A DNA stretch of 64,000 nt, taken from contig NZ_FNIE01000007.1 in assembly GCF_900103985.1 (NCBI RefSeq), positions 1 to 64,000 on the forward strand. The letters are read 5' to 3'. The DNA comes from Actinacidiphila guanduensis (lineage in GTDB: Bacteria; Actinomycetota; Actinomycetes; Streptomycetales; Streptomycetaceae). A program made the position numbers and the translations under genes. Under the pieces are notes generated by a model. It searched no databases, was not told the origin of the DNA, and was given only the letters and a program-made list of their open reading frames with translations. The stretch's first letter is position 1. Every line of letters begins with the position of its first letter. Positions 1 to 8,837 of this stretch are shown piece after piece.

Positions 1-112
1 ACCTACGTGATGGGGTAAGGCTCCCAGTAGACGACTGGGTTGATAGGCCGGATGTGGAAGCCTTGTGAGGGGTGGAGCTGACCGGTACTAATAGGCCGAG
101 GGCTTGTCCATA
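1..112 (+). rRNA. rrl: 23S ribosomal RNA, 3' end (partial)
   Basis: The window opens inside the last ~110 nt of a 23S rRNA. The conserved 3'-terminal sequence is recognisable, including the stretch around 83-105 (ctgaccggtactaataggcc) that lies at the end of domain VI. The exact 3' end is estimated. A ~95-nt spacer follows, holding an imperfect hairpin (about 154-190) typical of the processing stem between 23S and 5S. The 16S gene would lie upstream, outside the window. Confidence 0.95.
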
Positions 113-207
113 TATGTTACGCGTCCACTGTGTGGTTCTGAAGCAACCAGCATCCCACCCGACCCTCGGGAACGAGGTATCGGGTGTGGGTTGGTGTGTT
201 TCGTAGT

Positions 208-326
208 GTTTCGGTGGTCATAGCGTGAGGGAAACGCCCGGTTACATTCCGAACCCGGAAGCTAAGCCTTTCAGCGCCGATGGTACTGCAGGGGGGACCC
301 TGTGGGAGAGTAGGACACCGCCGAAC
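208..326 (+). rRNA. rrf: 5S ribosomal RNA
   Basis: About 118 nt starting gtttcggtggtcatagcg and ending caccgccgaac, with complementary termini (GTTTCGGTGG with CACCGCCGAAC). The conserved 5S loop sequence cgaacccggaagctaagcc is at about 249-267. It follows the 23S end by ~95 nt and is the last gene of the rRNA operon. Confidence 0.95.
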
Positions 327-334
327 AAACATTC

Positions 335-376
335 AGCTCCGGCCCCCGGTGAAAACCGGGGGCCGGAGCTTTTTTC
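335..376 (+). terminator. rRNA operon terminator
   Basis: A perfect 16-bp stem (335-350 with 355-370) closed by a GAAA tetraloop and followed by six T residues. This is a textbook intrinsic terminator, unusually canonical for such a GC-rich genome, and it ends the rRNA transcript. The next gene is on the opposite strand and ends at 431. Confidence 0.93.
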
Positions 377-430
377 GTTCCCGCGTCCCGCCGCGTTCCC
401 CCGTTCGCGGCGTTCCTGCGCGGCCTCGCC

Positions 431-1753
431 TCAGTGCTTCTCGGCCGCCCGCGCCAGCTCGATGTCCAGCGACTCGCGGCGAATGCGCTGGTCCATGTAG
501 AGCAGGGTGGTCACGCCGGAGCTGACCGGCAGCGTGATCGTCGCCGCCACCACACCGCCGATGCCGCCCAGGACCAGATACGTCCAGCTGGGGTTCTCCG
601 ACGAGGAGCCGACGAACGACGAGAAGTCGTGATTGGTGACGGCCGAAGCGATGAGCGCGAACGGCATTTGGATCAGCGTCGAGACGATGTAGACCAGCAC
701 AATGGTGAGCAACTGGACCCCGAGGACTCGCCACCAGGACCCGCGCACCAGCTTCGCGGACCGCTTGAGCGCACCCACGATGCTCTGCCGTTCCAGCATC
801 AGCGCAGGTGGGGCGAGGACGAAGAGAATCCACAGCCGTACCGCCACCACCAGCCCCGCGGTCATACCGAGGACGGCCAGCGAAGCGCCGAGCGTCTTCG
901 CTCCGGCGACCGCGATCAGGCCCCCGGGAAGCGCACCCACCGCCACGACGGCCACGTAACCCACGGTCAGCAGCAGCGCAAGACCGTTGAGTTGGAGCAG
1001 CCTGGGCCGTGCATCGCGCCACGCCTCGCCGGCCGTCACCCCGCGGCCGAGGACCGCGCGGCTGACCACCACCGTCAGGATGGCCGAGGCGACGAGGACG
1101 CCCAGCGCGGTGACGAGGATCGTCAGCCCGAGACCCGCGTACACGTCGCGGAACGCCCGCAGCAGGTCGTGGACGCTCGGGTTGGACTTGGTGTCGAGCT
1201 CGTCGATCCTGCTGTCGTCGATGAACAGGCCCTCGACGACCACCGCGATCGCTTGCGTGACCAGGGCGATGGCGAAGGTGATGCCGACGACCGCTCGCCA
1301 GTGGCGACGCAGCGTGGCGATCGCCCCGTCGATGATCTCGCCGGCGCCGAGCGGCCGTAGCGGAATGACCCCGGGCTTGGGGGCGGGCGCCGGAGCCGTG
1401 CCCCAGGAGCCGTGAGGCTGCCAAGCGGTCGGCTGCACCTGAGGACCCCAGCGGGGACCGCCCCGCTCGGGCGGCGGAACACGGGGGCCGGGCGGCGGCG
1501 CCCACTGTCCCCACCCGGCGGCCGGGGGCGGCTGCCGCTGCGACCAGGACGTCTGAGCGGCAGGTCCGGGCTCGGCAGACGCGGGAGCGTCGGCTCCCTG
1601 CGCGGGTTGAGACGGCTTGGCGGCCGCTTCCTGCTGCTCCGGGGCTGCCGGCTGTGCGTTCCGCGCGGGGGAGTGGCCGGGGCTGTCGCCGTCTTCCGGC
1701 TCGGGTGAGTCGGAGGATGATCCGGGCGATGCCCAGCCCGGAGTGTTGGTCAT
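431..1753 (-). CDS. Multi-pass membrane protein with Pro-rich N-terminus (GPDPase-membrane-domain-like)
   Basis: About 440 residues from the ATG at 1753, preceded by AAGGGG 9 nt upstream. An in-frame TTG at 1789 would add 12 residues but has no better ribosome site. The first ~140 residues are Pro/Ala/Gln-rich and look disordered and cytoplasmic. A segment with PLRPLGAGEIIDGAIATLRR follows, the usual entry of actinobacterial proteins annotated as glycerophosphoryl diester phosphodiesterase membrane domain, and then about six hydrophobic segments. No phosphodiesterase catalytic residues are visible, so the family name should not be read as an activity. It is transcribed toward the rRNA operon; 377-430 holds no further feature. 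Confidence 0.7.
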   Translation of the reverse strand: MTNTPGWASPGSSSDSPEPEDGDSPGHSPARNAQPAAPEQQEAAAKPSQPAQGADAPASAEPGPAAQTSWSQRQPPPAAGWGQWAPPPGPRVPPPERGGPRWGPQVQPTAWQPHGSWGTAPAPAPKPGVIPLRPLGAGEIIDGAIATLRRHWRAVVGITFAIALVTQAIAVVVEGLFIDDSRIDELDTKSNPSVHDLLRAFRDVYAGLGLTILVTALGVLVASAILTVVVSRAVLGRGVTAGEAWRDARPRLLQLNGLALLLTVGYVAVVAVGALPGGLIAVAGAKTLGASLAVLGMTAGLVVAVRLWILFVLAPPALMLERQSIVGALKRSAKLVRGSWWRVLGVQLLTIVLVYIVSTLIQMPFALIASAVTNHDFSSFVGSSSENPSWTYLVLGGIGGVVAATITLPVSSGVTTLLYMDQRIRRESLDIELARAAEKH

Positions 1754-1845
1754 GGGAGGCTGCCCCTTCGTGTTGCTCGGCCTGTTCAAGTCGCCATCGT
1801 GTCACGGGCTGACGCCAGGAGGGCCTGACAGGGCAGACTGAGGGA

Positions 1846-2895
1846 ATGGGTGATCACGTCAAGCGTCCCGAGAACGCCGCCATATCCGCGCTGCGATGGG
1901 AGGAGCCGCCGGACGGTCCCATGCTCGTCGTGCTCGACCAGACCAGACTGCCCCTGGAAGAGGTCGAGCTGGTGTGCACGGACGTCCAGGCGCTCGTGGC
2001 CGCGATCGGCTCCCTCGCCGTACGGGGCGCGCCGCTGCTCGGCCTGGCCGGGGCCTACGGTGTGGCGCTGGCGGCGGCCCGCGGCTATGACGTGGAGGAG
2101 GCGGCGGAACTCCTCGCACGGGCCCGTCCCACAGCGGTGAACCTCGCGTACGGCGTCCAGCGGGCGTTGACGGCGTACCGCCGGGCAGAGCCCGAAGAGG
2201 CCGCCCTTGCCGCTCTTGCCGAGGCCCGCACGCTGCACGCGCAGGACGCGTCGGCGAGCGAGGCGATGGCCGCGCACGGCGTGCGGCTGCTGTCCGAACT
2301 GGTGCCCGGCGGCGGCTACCGCGTCCTGACGCACTGCAACACCGGCGCCTTGGTGTCGGGCGGCCAGGGCACGGCGTTCGGCGTGGTGTCCTCCCTGCAC
2401 CGCGCGGGCGAGCTGCGCCGGCTGTGGGTGGACGAGACGCGGCCCCTGTTGCAGGGATCGCGGCTGACGGCGTACGAGGCGGCGCGCGCGGGGATGCCCT
2501 ACACGCTGCTCGCGGACAACGCGGCCGGGTCGCTCTTCACGGCGGGTGAGGTGGACGCGGTGCTGGTGGGGGCGGACCGTATCGCTGCCGACGGTGCGAC
2601 CGCGAACAAGGTTGGCACGTACCCGCTGGCGGTCGTGGCCCGCTACCACCATGTCCCCTTCATCGTGGTCGCCCCGACGACGACCGTCGATCTGGCGACC
2701 CCGGACGGGGCGTCGATCGAGGTGGAGCAGCGAGCGAGCAGCGAGGTGACGGACCTGGCGCCCTCTCCGTTGGGCACTCAGGCGTACAACCCGGCCTTCG
2801 ACGTCACACCGCCCGAGCTGATCACCGCGATCGTGACCGAGAACGGTGTGGTCTCCCCGGTGACGGCGCAGGCGCTGGCGGCCGTCTGCCGGTAG
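1846..2895 (+). CDS. mtnA: S-methyl-5-thioribose-1-phosphate isomerase
   Basis: 349 residues, the usual MtnA length. It isomerises methylthioribose-1-phosphate to methylthioribulose-1-phosphate in the methionine salvage pathway. The eIF2B-like fold signature RGAPLLGLAGAYG starts at residue 60. The catalytic cysteine is in THCNTGAL (C164) and the catalytic aspartate in VGADRIAADG (D244). C164, D244 and the conserved NKVGTYPLA segment separate it from true eIF2B subunits. It is immediately upstream of mtrA but 270 bp away, so probably a separate transcript. Confidence 0.93.
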   Translation: MGDHVKRPENAAISALRWEEPPDGPMLVVLDQTRLPLEEVELVCTDVQALVAAIGSLAVRGAPLLGLAGAYGVALAAARGYDVEEAAELLARARPTAVNLAYGVQRALTAYRRAEPEEAALAALAEARTLHAQDASASEAMAAHGVRLLSELVPGGGYRVLTHCNTGALVSGGQGTAFGVVSSLHRAGELRRLWVDETRPLLQGSRLTAYEAARAGMPYTLLADNAAGSLFTAGEVDAVLVGADRIAADGATANKVGTYPLAVVARYHHVPFIVVAPTTTVDLATPDGASIEVEQRASSEVTDLAPSPLGTQAYNPAFDVTPPELITAIVTENGVVSPVTAQALAAVCR

Positions 2896-2906
2896 GGGGC
2901 GCTGGG

Positions 2907-2915
2907 TTGTCCACA
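2907..2915 (+). promoter_or_regulatory. DnaA box (TTGTCCACA), mtnA-mtrA intergenic region
   Basis: A perfect match to the Streptomyces DnaA-box consensus TTGTCCACA, 12 nt after the mtnA stop and about 250 bp before mtrA. Two further perfect copies lie in other intergenic regions of this window (7701-7709 and 16942-16950). Confidence 0.55.
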
Positions 2916-3122
2916 GGCTCCGCCCGCGGGTGGGGCGATCGCTGACAAGATGGGCCCAGGCCGGTCCGGCGGCCGTTCGGGTGCCGGAGGCGGCGGGACC
3001 AAGCCATACTGTCGACATGATCCAGAGTCGCGGCCGGCGGCAGCCCCGACACCCACGGCTGACATCGAGGGCAGCGGACTCCGCCGGACGTCCATGGACA
3101 TGCGTGGACATTGGCCCAGCTC

Positions 3123-3146
3123 GTGACCTCGATCACGGATGGTCAC
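3123..3146. promoter_or_regulatory. Inverted repeat GTGACC-n12-GGTCAC upstream of mtrA
   Basis: Six-base arms at 3123-3128 and 3141-3146, ending 21 nt before the mtrA start. A TTGGCC at 3111-3116 could serve as -35. MtrA sites in actinobacteria are built from GTnAC-like elements, so this may be an autoregulatory site. That role is inferred only from position and half-site sequence. Confidence 0.35.
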
Positions 3147-3167
3147 GGCAACCGATATGCAAATGAG

Positions 3168-3857
3168 ATGATGGTCGGTATGAAGGGACGTGTCCTGGTC
3201 GTCGACGACGACACCGCGCTGTCGGAGATGCTCGGCATCGTGCTGCGCGGAGAGGGTTTCGAGCCGTCGTTCTGCGCGGACGGTGACAAGGCGCTGGCCG
3301 CTTTTCGCGAGACCAAGCCCGATCTGGTGCTGCTGGACCTGATGCTGCCCGGGCGGGACGGCATCGACGTGTGCCGGCAGATCCGGGCCGAGTCCGGCGT
3401 GCCGATCGTGATGCTGACGGCGAAGAGCGACACCGTCGACGTGGTCGTGGGCCTGGAGTCCGGTGCCGACGACTACGTGATCAAGCCGTTCAAGCCGAAG
3501 GAGCTGGTGGCCCGGGTGCGGGCGCGGCTGCGGCGGGCCGAGGAGCCGACGCCCGAGCAGCTGGCGATCGCCGACCTGGTGATCGACGTCGCGGGGCACT
3601 CCGTGAAGCGCGACGGTCAGCCGATCGCGCTGACGCCGCTGGAGTTCGACCTGCTGGTGGCGCTGGCCCGCAAGCCGTGGCAGGTGTTCACCCGCGAGGT
3701 GCTGCTGGAGCAGGTCTGGGGCTACCGGCACGCCGCCGACACGCGGCTGGTCAACGTCCACGTGCAGCGGCTCCGGTCGAAGGTGGAGCAGGACCCCGAG
3801 CGCCCGGAGATCGTCGTGACGGTCCGGGGTGTGGGCTACAAGGCCGGACCGGGCTGA
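3168..3857 (+). CDS. mtrA: DNA-binding response regulator MtrA
   Basis: 229 residues from ATG 3168, the length usually annotated in Streptomyces; a start at ATG 3180 (MKGRVLVV) is equally possible. It is an OmpR/PhoB-type regulator: receiver domain (residues ~6-120) with acidic pair DDD 13-15, phospho-acceptor D57 in LVLLDLMLPG and Lys in VIKPFKPKEL, then a winged-helix DNA-binding domain ending in VRGVGYKAGPG. MtrA is a global regulator of cell wall, development and antibiotic genes in actinobacteria. The mtrB start follows its stop by one nucleotide, so the two are translationally coupled. Confidence 0.96.
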   Translation: MMVGMKGRVLVVDDDTALSEMLGIVLRGEGFEPSFCADGDKALAAFRETKPDLVLLDLMLPGRDGIDVCRQIRAESGVPIVMLTAKSDTVDVVVGLESGADDYVIKPFKPKELVARVRARLRRAEEPTPEQLAIADLVIDVAGHSVKRDGQPIALTPLEFDLLVALARKPWQVFTREVLLEQVWGYRHAADTRLVNVHVQRLRSKVEQDPERPEIVVTVRGVGYKAGPG

Positions 3858-3858
3858 C

Positions 3859-5823
3859 ATGAGCGCCTCGTACGAGCGGGAGCGGCTGGAGAGCCGGCTG
3901 GCCGACCCCATGCAGGGGCTGCTGCCGGTCGTCCGCTCGTGCGTGCGCTGGGCGAGGCGGCCGCTGCAGCCGGCGACCCGGCTGTGGCGGCGCAACCTTC
4001 AGCTGCGGGTGGTGGCGTACACGCTGCTGATGTCCGTCGGTGTGGTGCTGCTGCTGGGCTTCGTCGTGATCGGGCAGGTGCAGAACGGCCTGCTCGACGC
4101 GAAGGAGAAGGCGGCGACGAACCAGGCGACGGGTGGCTTCTCCATCGCCCAGGACATGGCGAACAAGGGCACCCAGTCCCAGGACGGCACGGGCTCGGGC
4201 AGCCCGCAGGGCCCGATCGACTCGGGCACGTGGCTGACGGACCTGGTCGAACAGTTCGCCAGCGGCGGGAAGGGCGTGTACTGGATCGTCGCGCTCAGCC
4301 CGGCCAGCAGCGACGAGAGCATCTTCGGCGAGCGCAGCTACAGCGCGCACGGGCCGCGCAGCTCGGGCAGCGTGCTGCCGGACCGCAGCATCCCGCAGTC
4401 GCTGATCCACGCCGTGGAGACGCACACCGGGGCGCTGAAGCAGTACACGACCGTCCACACCGACGACGGCAGCCCGCCGCGGCCCGCCCTGGCCGTCGGC
4501 AAGCGGCTGACGGACATCAACGGCGGCACGTATCAGCTGTACTACCTCTTCCCCTTCGACCAGGAGGAGAAGACGCTCGGCCTGGTCAAGGGCACGCTGG
4601 CCACTGCCGGGATATTCGTCGTCGTGCTGCTGGGGGCGATCGCCTGGCTGGTGACGCGGCAGGTCGTCACGCCCGTGCGGATGGCGGCGGGCATCGCCGA
4701 GCGGCTGGCGGCCGGCCGGCTGCAGGAGCGCATGCAGGTCTCGGGTGAGGACGACATCGCCAGACTCGGTGAGTCGTTCAACAAGATGGCGCAGAATCTC
4801 CAGGTCAAGATCCAGCAGCTGGAGGACCTGTCCCGGATCCAGCGCCGCTTCGTCTCCGACGTCTCGCACGAGCTGCGCACGCCGCTGACGACGGTGCGGA
4901 TGGCGGCCGACGTCATCCACGACGCCCGTACGGACTTCGACCCGGCGACCGCCCGCTCGGCGGAGCTGCTGCAGAACCAGCTCGATCGCTTCGAGTCCCT
5001 GCTGTCGGACCTGCTGGAGATCTCCCGGTTCGACGCGGGCGCCGCCGACCTGGCCGCCGAGCCGATAGACCTGCGGGACGTCGTACGGCGGGTGGTGGAC
5101 GCCGCCGAGCCGCTGGCCGAGCGCAAGGGCAGCCGGGTTGTCATCCGAGGTGACGCGCAGCCGGTGATAGCCGAGGCCGATCCCCGCCGGGTGGAGCGCG
5201 TGCTGCGCAACCTCGTGGTCAACGCCATCGAGCACGGCGAGGGCCGTGACGTGGTGGTGCGCCTGGCGACGGCGGGTGGCGCCGTGGCGGTCGCGGTGCG
5301 CGACTACGGCGTGGGGCTCAAGCCGGGCGAGGCCACGCGGGTCTTCAACCGCTTCTGGCGGGCGGACCCCGCGCGGGCCCGTACGACCGGCGGCACGGGC
5401 CTTGGACTGTCCATCGCCGTGGAGGACGCGCGGCTGCACGGCGGCTGGCTGCAGGCGTGGGGCGAGCCGGGCGGCGGCTCGCAGTTCCGCATGACGCTGC
5501 CGCGGACCGCGGGCGACGCCCTGCGCGGCTCGCCGATCCCGCTGGAGCCCGAGGACTCGCGGCGCAACCGCGGGCTGAAGGCATCCGGGCAGCCCGCGAG
5601 GAGCGCGGCGCCTGTGCCGGTGCCGCGTGCCGGAGCGGGCGGCCCGGACGGCAGGACGGCCGGGCGGGTCGCCGACAGGGGCCCGGGTCTGCCGCAGATT
5701 CCGCAGATATCGCAGATGCCGACCGCGCCGCCGAGGCCGCCGACCGCGGACCCCGCGGCGCTGCCCGGCAGCGGGGCACGGGTGGTGGAGCGCAGGGAAG
5801 CCGTTCGGGAGGACGACGTCTGA
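3859..5823 (+). CDS. mtrB: Sensor histidine kinase MtrB
   Basis: 654 residues. A cytoplasmic N-terminus is followed by TM1 (~50-72), a ~170-residue extracellular sensor domain, TM2 (~246-267), HAMP (~268-320), HisKA with phospho-accepting H337 in SDVSHELRTPL, and a HATPase with GTGLGLSIAVEDARLHGG. A ~90-residue Pro/Ala/Arg-rich tail after ~560 is probably disordered. It phosphorylates MtrA. The start is one base after the mtrA stop and its own stop overlaps the lpqB start (TGATG), consistent with an mtrAB-lpqB operon. Confidence 0.96.
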   Translation: MSASYERERLESRLADPMQGLLPVVRSCVRWARRPLQPATRLWRRNLQLRVVAYTLLMSVGVVLLLGFVVIGQVQNGLLDAKEKAATNQATGGFSIAQDMANKGTQSQDGTGSGSPQGPIDSGTWLTDLVEQFASGGKGVYWIVALSPASSDESIFGERSYSAHGPRSSGSVLPDRSIPQSLIHAVETHTGALKQYTTVHTDDGSPPRPALAVGKRLTDINGGTYQLYYLFPFDQEEKTLGLVKGTLATAGIFVVVLLGAIAWLVTRQVVTPVRMAAGIAERLAAGRLQERMQVSGEDDIARLGESFNKMAQNLQVKIQQLEDLSRIQRRFVSDVSHELRTPLTTVRMAADVIHDARTDFDPATARSAELLQNQLDRFESLLSDLLEISRFDAGAADLAAEPIDLRDVVRRVVDAAEPLAERKGSRVVIRGDAQPVIAEADPRRVERVLRNLVVNAIEHGEGRDVVVRLATAGGAVAVAVRDYGVGLKPGEATRVFNRFWRADPARARTTGGTGLGLSIAVEDARLHGGWLQAWGEPGGGSQFRMTLPRTAGDALRGSPIPLEPEDSRRNRGLKASGQPARSAAPVPVPRAGAGGPDGRTAGRVADRGPGLPQIPQISQMPTAPPRPPTADPAALPGSGARVVERREAVREDDV

Positions 5824-7673
5824 TGGAGCCGATGGGGGGTTCTCGGGGACGACAGGGACGGCGGGGGCGCGGGTTGTGGCGGAGCGTGCTGCCGCTCGGC
5901 GCGGTGCTGCTGCTGGCCGGCTGCGCGTCGATGCCGAGCAGCGGCGAGGTGCGCAAGGTCGGCGACACACAGCGAGCCGACGCCGACGCGCAGGTGCGGG
6001 TGGGCGCCATCCCGCCGAGCAAGGGCGAGAACCCCTCGGAGATCGTGAGCGGCTTCATGGAGGCCACCACGAGCAGCGAGGCGGATTTCACCACCGCGAA
6101 GAAGTACCTGGCCAAGGACGCCCACTGGGACCCGTCGGCGAAGATCACGGTCTTCTCCGGCCAGCCGCGCTCCCGCGAGGTGGGCGGTACGAGCAAGGAG
6201 GGGTACGCGTCCGTCACCCTGACGGCCACCAAGGCGGCGGTGGTGGACACCAAGCACGCCTACCAGCCGGACTCGGGGCCCTTCAGCACCTCCTTCCACC
6301 TGACGCGTGAGAACAACCAGTGGCGGATCGACGAGCTGCCGGCCGGTCTGGTGCTGTCCGACTCGGACTTCCAGCGGATCTACCACTCCGCGAACATGTA
6401 CTACTTCGCCCGCCTCGGCCCGGACGCCCACGGCACCGACGGCCCGGTGCGCACCCTCGTGGCCGACCCGGTCTACCTGCGCAACCAGACCGACCCCCTG
6501 GTCTCCACGGTCTCCACGCTGCTCGACGGGCCCACCGACTGGCTCTCGCAGGTGGTGGACACCGACAATCCGGCGGGTGCCCGGCTGTACGAGAAGGCGG
6601 CCGACCACGGCGTCACCCTGGACGACTCCCAGCAGCTAAGGGTGCGGCTGAACCGCGCGGCCGACGGGCTGGGGGGTGAGCGCTGCACCGGCCTGGCCGC
6701 CCAGCTCTTCGCGACGGTGCAGGCGCAGGCGTCGGCCCGGCTGGCGTCGGTGGACGTGGAGCACGCGGACGGCTCGACCGCGTGCTCGCTGCCCGGCGAC
6801 CAGGCCCAGCAGTACGGCCCGGAGAACCTGGTGGGGACGTCCCTGGCCGGGCCCTACTACATCGAGGCCGCCGCGCCGCACCGGCTGCTCGAGCTGTCGG
6901 CCGGCGACACGAGCCCGACCCCGAAGGCGGTGCCGGTGCCCGGCCCGTTCGGTGGCAGCAAGGCGGAGCTGAGCGCGGTGGCGATCCGCAGGGACGGCCA
7001 GGTGGCCGCCGGGGTTCGCTCCGACGGCCGGGACCTGGTGGTCGACTCGGTGGTGGACGGCGGCAGCTTCGGCAAGGCGGTCGTCACCAGCGACGTCAAG
7101 GACGGCTTGAGCGCGCCCAGTTGGGACGGTTTCGGTGACCTGTGGGTGGCCGACCGCGATCCTGGCGCGTCGCGGCTGCTGGTGCTGCGCGGGGGAACGG
7201 GCACCCCGATCCAGGTGCCGATGCCCGACCTCGACGGCCGGGTGCTCTCGCTGCGGGTGGCCTCGGACGGGGTGCGGATAGCGCTGGTGGTGGAGCAGGA
7301 CGGCGTCAAGCGGCTGGAGATCGGTCGGATCGTACGGTCCGGGACCTCGCGGGAGCCGGCGTTCTCCGTGACGGGGCTGCGCAAGCTGTCGCCGGCCGGG
7401 GAGAGCGTCACGTCGGTGTCGTGGGCGGGCGCGAGTCGGCTGGTGGTGCTCGACACCGAGCCGGGCGGGGTGCAGCAGATCGAGTACATCAACACCGACG
7501 GGTCGGCGGCCTCGGCGCTGCAGGGGGTGAGCGAGGCGGCGTCCGTCGCGGCCTCGGAGAACCAGAAGCTGCCGCTGCTGGCCTCCTACGCGGGCCGGGT
7601 CTACGAACTGCCCGCGGACGCCAACTGGCGGCAGGTCTCCCCGCAGGGAACGTTCCCCGTCTACCCGGGCTGA
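5823..7673 (+). CDS. lpqB: Lipoprotein LpqB, MtrAB accessory protein
   Basis: 616 residues. The ATG at 5823 overlaps the mtrB stop. The Arg-rich N-terminus runs into a hydrophobic segment and lipobox LLLAGC with lipidated C34. A GerMN-like region (~60-330) precedes a C-terminal beta-propeller-like domain (~340-615) rich in DG and W motifs. LpqB is a membrane-anchored extracytoplasmic partner that modulates MtrB signalling in mycobacteria and Streptomyces. No terminator is visible before comF, 90 bp on. Confidence 0.95.
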   Translation: MEPMGGSRGRQGRRGRGLWRSVLPLGAVLLLAGCASMPSSGEVRKVGDTQRADADAQVRVGAIPPSKGENPSEIVSGFMEATTSSEADFTTAKKYLAKDAHWDPSAKITVFSGQPRSREVGGTSKEGYASVTLTATKAAVVDTKHAYQPDSGPFSTSFHLTRENNQWRIDELPAGLVLSDSDFQRIYHSANMYYFARLGPDAHGTDGPVRTLVADPVYLRNQTDPLVSTVSTLLDGPTDWLSQVVDTDNPAGARLYEKAADHGVTLDDSQQLRVRLNRAADGLGGERCTGLAAQLFATVQAQASARLASVDVEHADGSTACSLPGDQAQQYGPENLVGTSLAGPYYIEAAAPHRLLELSAGDTSPTPKAVPVPGPFGGSKAELSAVAIRRDGQVAAGVRSDGRDLVVDSVVDGGSFGKAVVTSDVKDGLSAPSWDGFGDLWVADRDPGASRLLVLRGGTGTPIQVPMPDLDGRVLSLRVASDGVRIALVVEQDGVKRLEIGRIVRSGTSREPAFSVTGLRKLSPAGESVTSVSWAGASRLVVLDTEPGGVQQIEYINTDGSAASALQGVSEAASVAASENQKLPLLASYAGRVYELPADANWRQVSPQGTFPVYPG

Positions 7674-7700
7674 CCAGCGGCGTTCCGGGCGGCCCCGGAG

Positions 7701-7709
7701 TTGTCCACA
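7701..7709 (+). promoter_or_regulatory. DnaA box (TTGTCCACA), lpqB-comF intergenic region
   Basis: Second perfect TTGTCCACA, 27 nt after lpqB and 53 nt before the comF-like start. Being in a short intergenic gap, it may influence comF transcription or titrate DnaA. Confidence 0.5.
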
Positions 7710-7762
7710 GACACGGACGAGTGACTGGTGGCGGGGTTGACCAAGGCCGCACAGTAGGAGTC

Positions 7763-8533
7763 ATGCGGGGTTGGTGGCAGGAGATCACCGGGCTGGTCCT
7801 CCCGGAGGACTGCGCGGGCTGCGGCCACCCGCGGACGGATCTGTGCGAGCGATGCCGATGGCTGCTGGGCGGGGCGGCCACGGTGCGGCGCGTACGTCCG
7901 TCGCCCGAGCCGTGGGGACTTCCGCCGGTCTACGCGGCAGGGCGGTACGGGGACGAAGTGCGCGCGATCGTCCTCGCACACAAGGAGCGCGGTGCCCTCG
8001 GACTGGCCGGTCCGCTGGGCGCGGCGCTGGCGGCGGCAGTGGAGCGGGTGGTTGCCGCGGCTGCTGCGGATCGGGCCCGGTCCGCAGCAGCCGCGGGGCC
8101 GGCCGGCGCGGTTCGCGGGTCAGGGCCCGGCCCGCGGTTTCGTACCGGCTCCGGTCCACTGCTGCTGGTCCCCGTTCCGTCCTCGCGCAGGGCGGTCGCC
8201 CAGCGGGGACACGACGCCACTGCCCGCATCGCCCGGTCCGCGGCCCGGGCGATGCGCAGGCGCGGTGTGCCGGTCCGGGCGGCATCCGCGCTGCGGCAGC
8301 GGCGGCCGGTCGCCGACCAGTCCGGGCTGGGCGGCCCGGGCCGGCTGGCGAACCTGTCCGGTGCGGTGGAGGCTGCGCGCTCCGCCGTCCCGCTGCTGGC
8401 GGCCGTCCCCGCCGTGCTGGTGGACGACCTCATGACGACGGGAGCGTCGCTGGCGGCCTCCGCGGCGGCGGTCGCCGCGGTGGGCGGGCGGGTCGTGGGG
8501 GCGGCCGTAGTGGCCGGACCACACGATCCGTAG
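7763..8533 (+). CDS. ComF family phosphoribosyltransferase-like protein
   Basis: 256 residues from ATG 7763 with GTAGGAG 3 nt upstream. The N-terminus has a four-cysteine zinc-binding knuckle (C17, C20, C28, C31) typical of ComF/GntX proteins. The C-terminus has the type I phosphoribosyltransferase PRPP loop VLVDDLMTTGAS (~215-226). ComF homologues aid DNA uptake in competent bacteria, but the role in Streptomyces, where natural competence is not established, is unknown. The middle is Ala/Arg-rich and longer than in ComF of Firmicutes. Confidence 0.88.
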   Translation: MRGWWQEITGLVLPEDCAGCGHPRTDLCERCRWLLGGAATVRRVRPSPEPWGLPPVYAAGRYGDEVRAIVLAHKERGALGLAGPLGAALAAAVERVVAAAAADRARSAAAAGPAGAVRGSGPGPRFRTGSGPLLLVPVPSSRRAVAQRGHDATARIARSAARAMRRRGVPVRAASALRQRRPVADQSGLGGPGRLANLSGAVEAARSAVPLLAAVPAVLVDDLMTTGASLAASAAAVAAVGGRVVGAAVVAGPHDP

Positions 8534-8837
8534 ATCGGTTGATATGCGTATTGCTGCAGGTAGTGGGGGTATGAATCACCCATACGGAGGTATGGCGGCA
8601 CTGGGGATGCCGAGTTCCACACTCCGGGACTATGTTCGGGGGAGAGGGAAGCGAACCCGTGGGGTGTTGATCTTCCCCGTGGGGCAGAAGGAGGTGAAAG
8701 CCGCAGCTTCGCGGTCGCCGGATGCCCCGGTGCGCGGAGCGGCAGCCGACGCAGTGCCGGACGGGGCGTGCGCCCGGCCCGGCCCAGGGAAAGGGATCGC
8801 CCCTGGTCTCGGGGGCGGTTCGGGAACGGAGTTCTGC
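8534..8837 (+). promoter_or_regulatory. hpf upstream region with GTATG dyad cluster
   Basis: 304 bp without a convincing gene. TTGATA (8539-8544), 16 nt, TAGTGG (8561-8566) is a possible promoter. Just downstream are three half-sites: GTATG (8569-8573), CATAC (8581-8585) and GTATG (8590-8594), forming two overlapping dyads with 7- and 4-nt spacers. This looks like an operator. The region is also open in the hpf frame, but composition and the ribosome site favour the downstream GTG as the start. Confidence 0.35.

Noticed and set aside
8544..8837. In-frame extension of HPF by 98 residues.
   Set aside because: Known HPF starts correspond to GTG 8838, which has a good ribosome site; the extension has non-conserved composition and overlaps a probable promoter.
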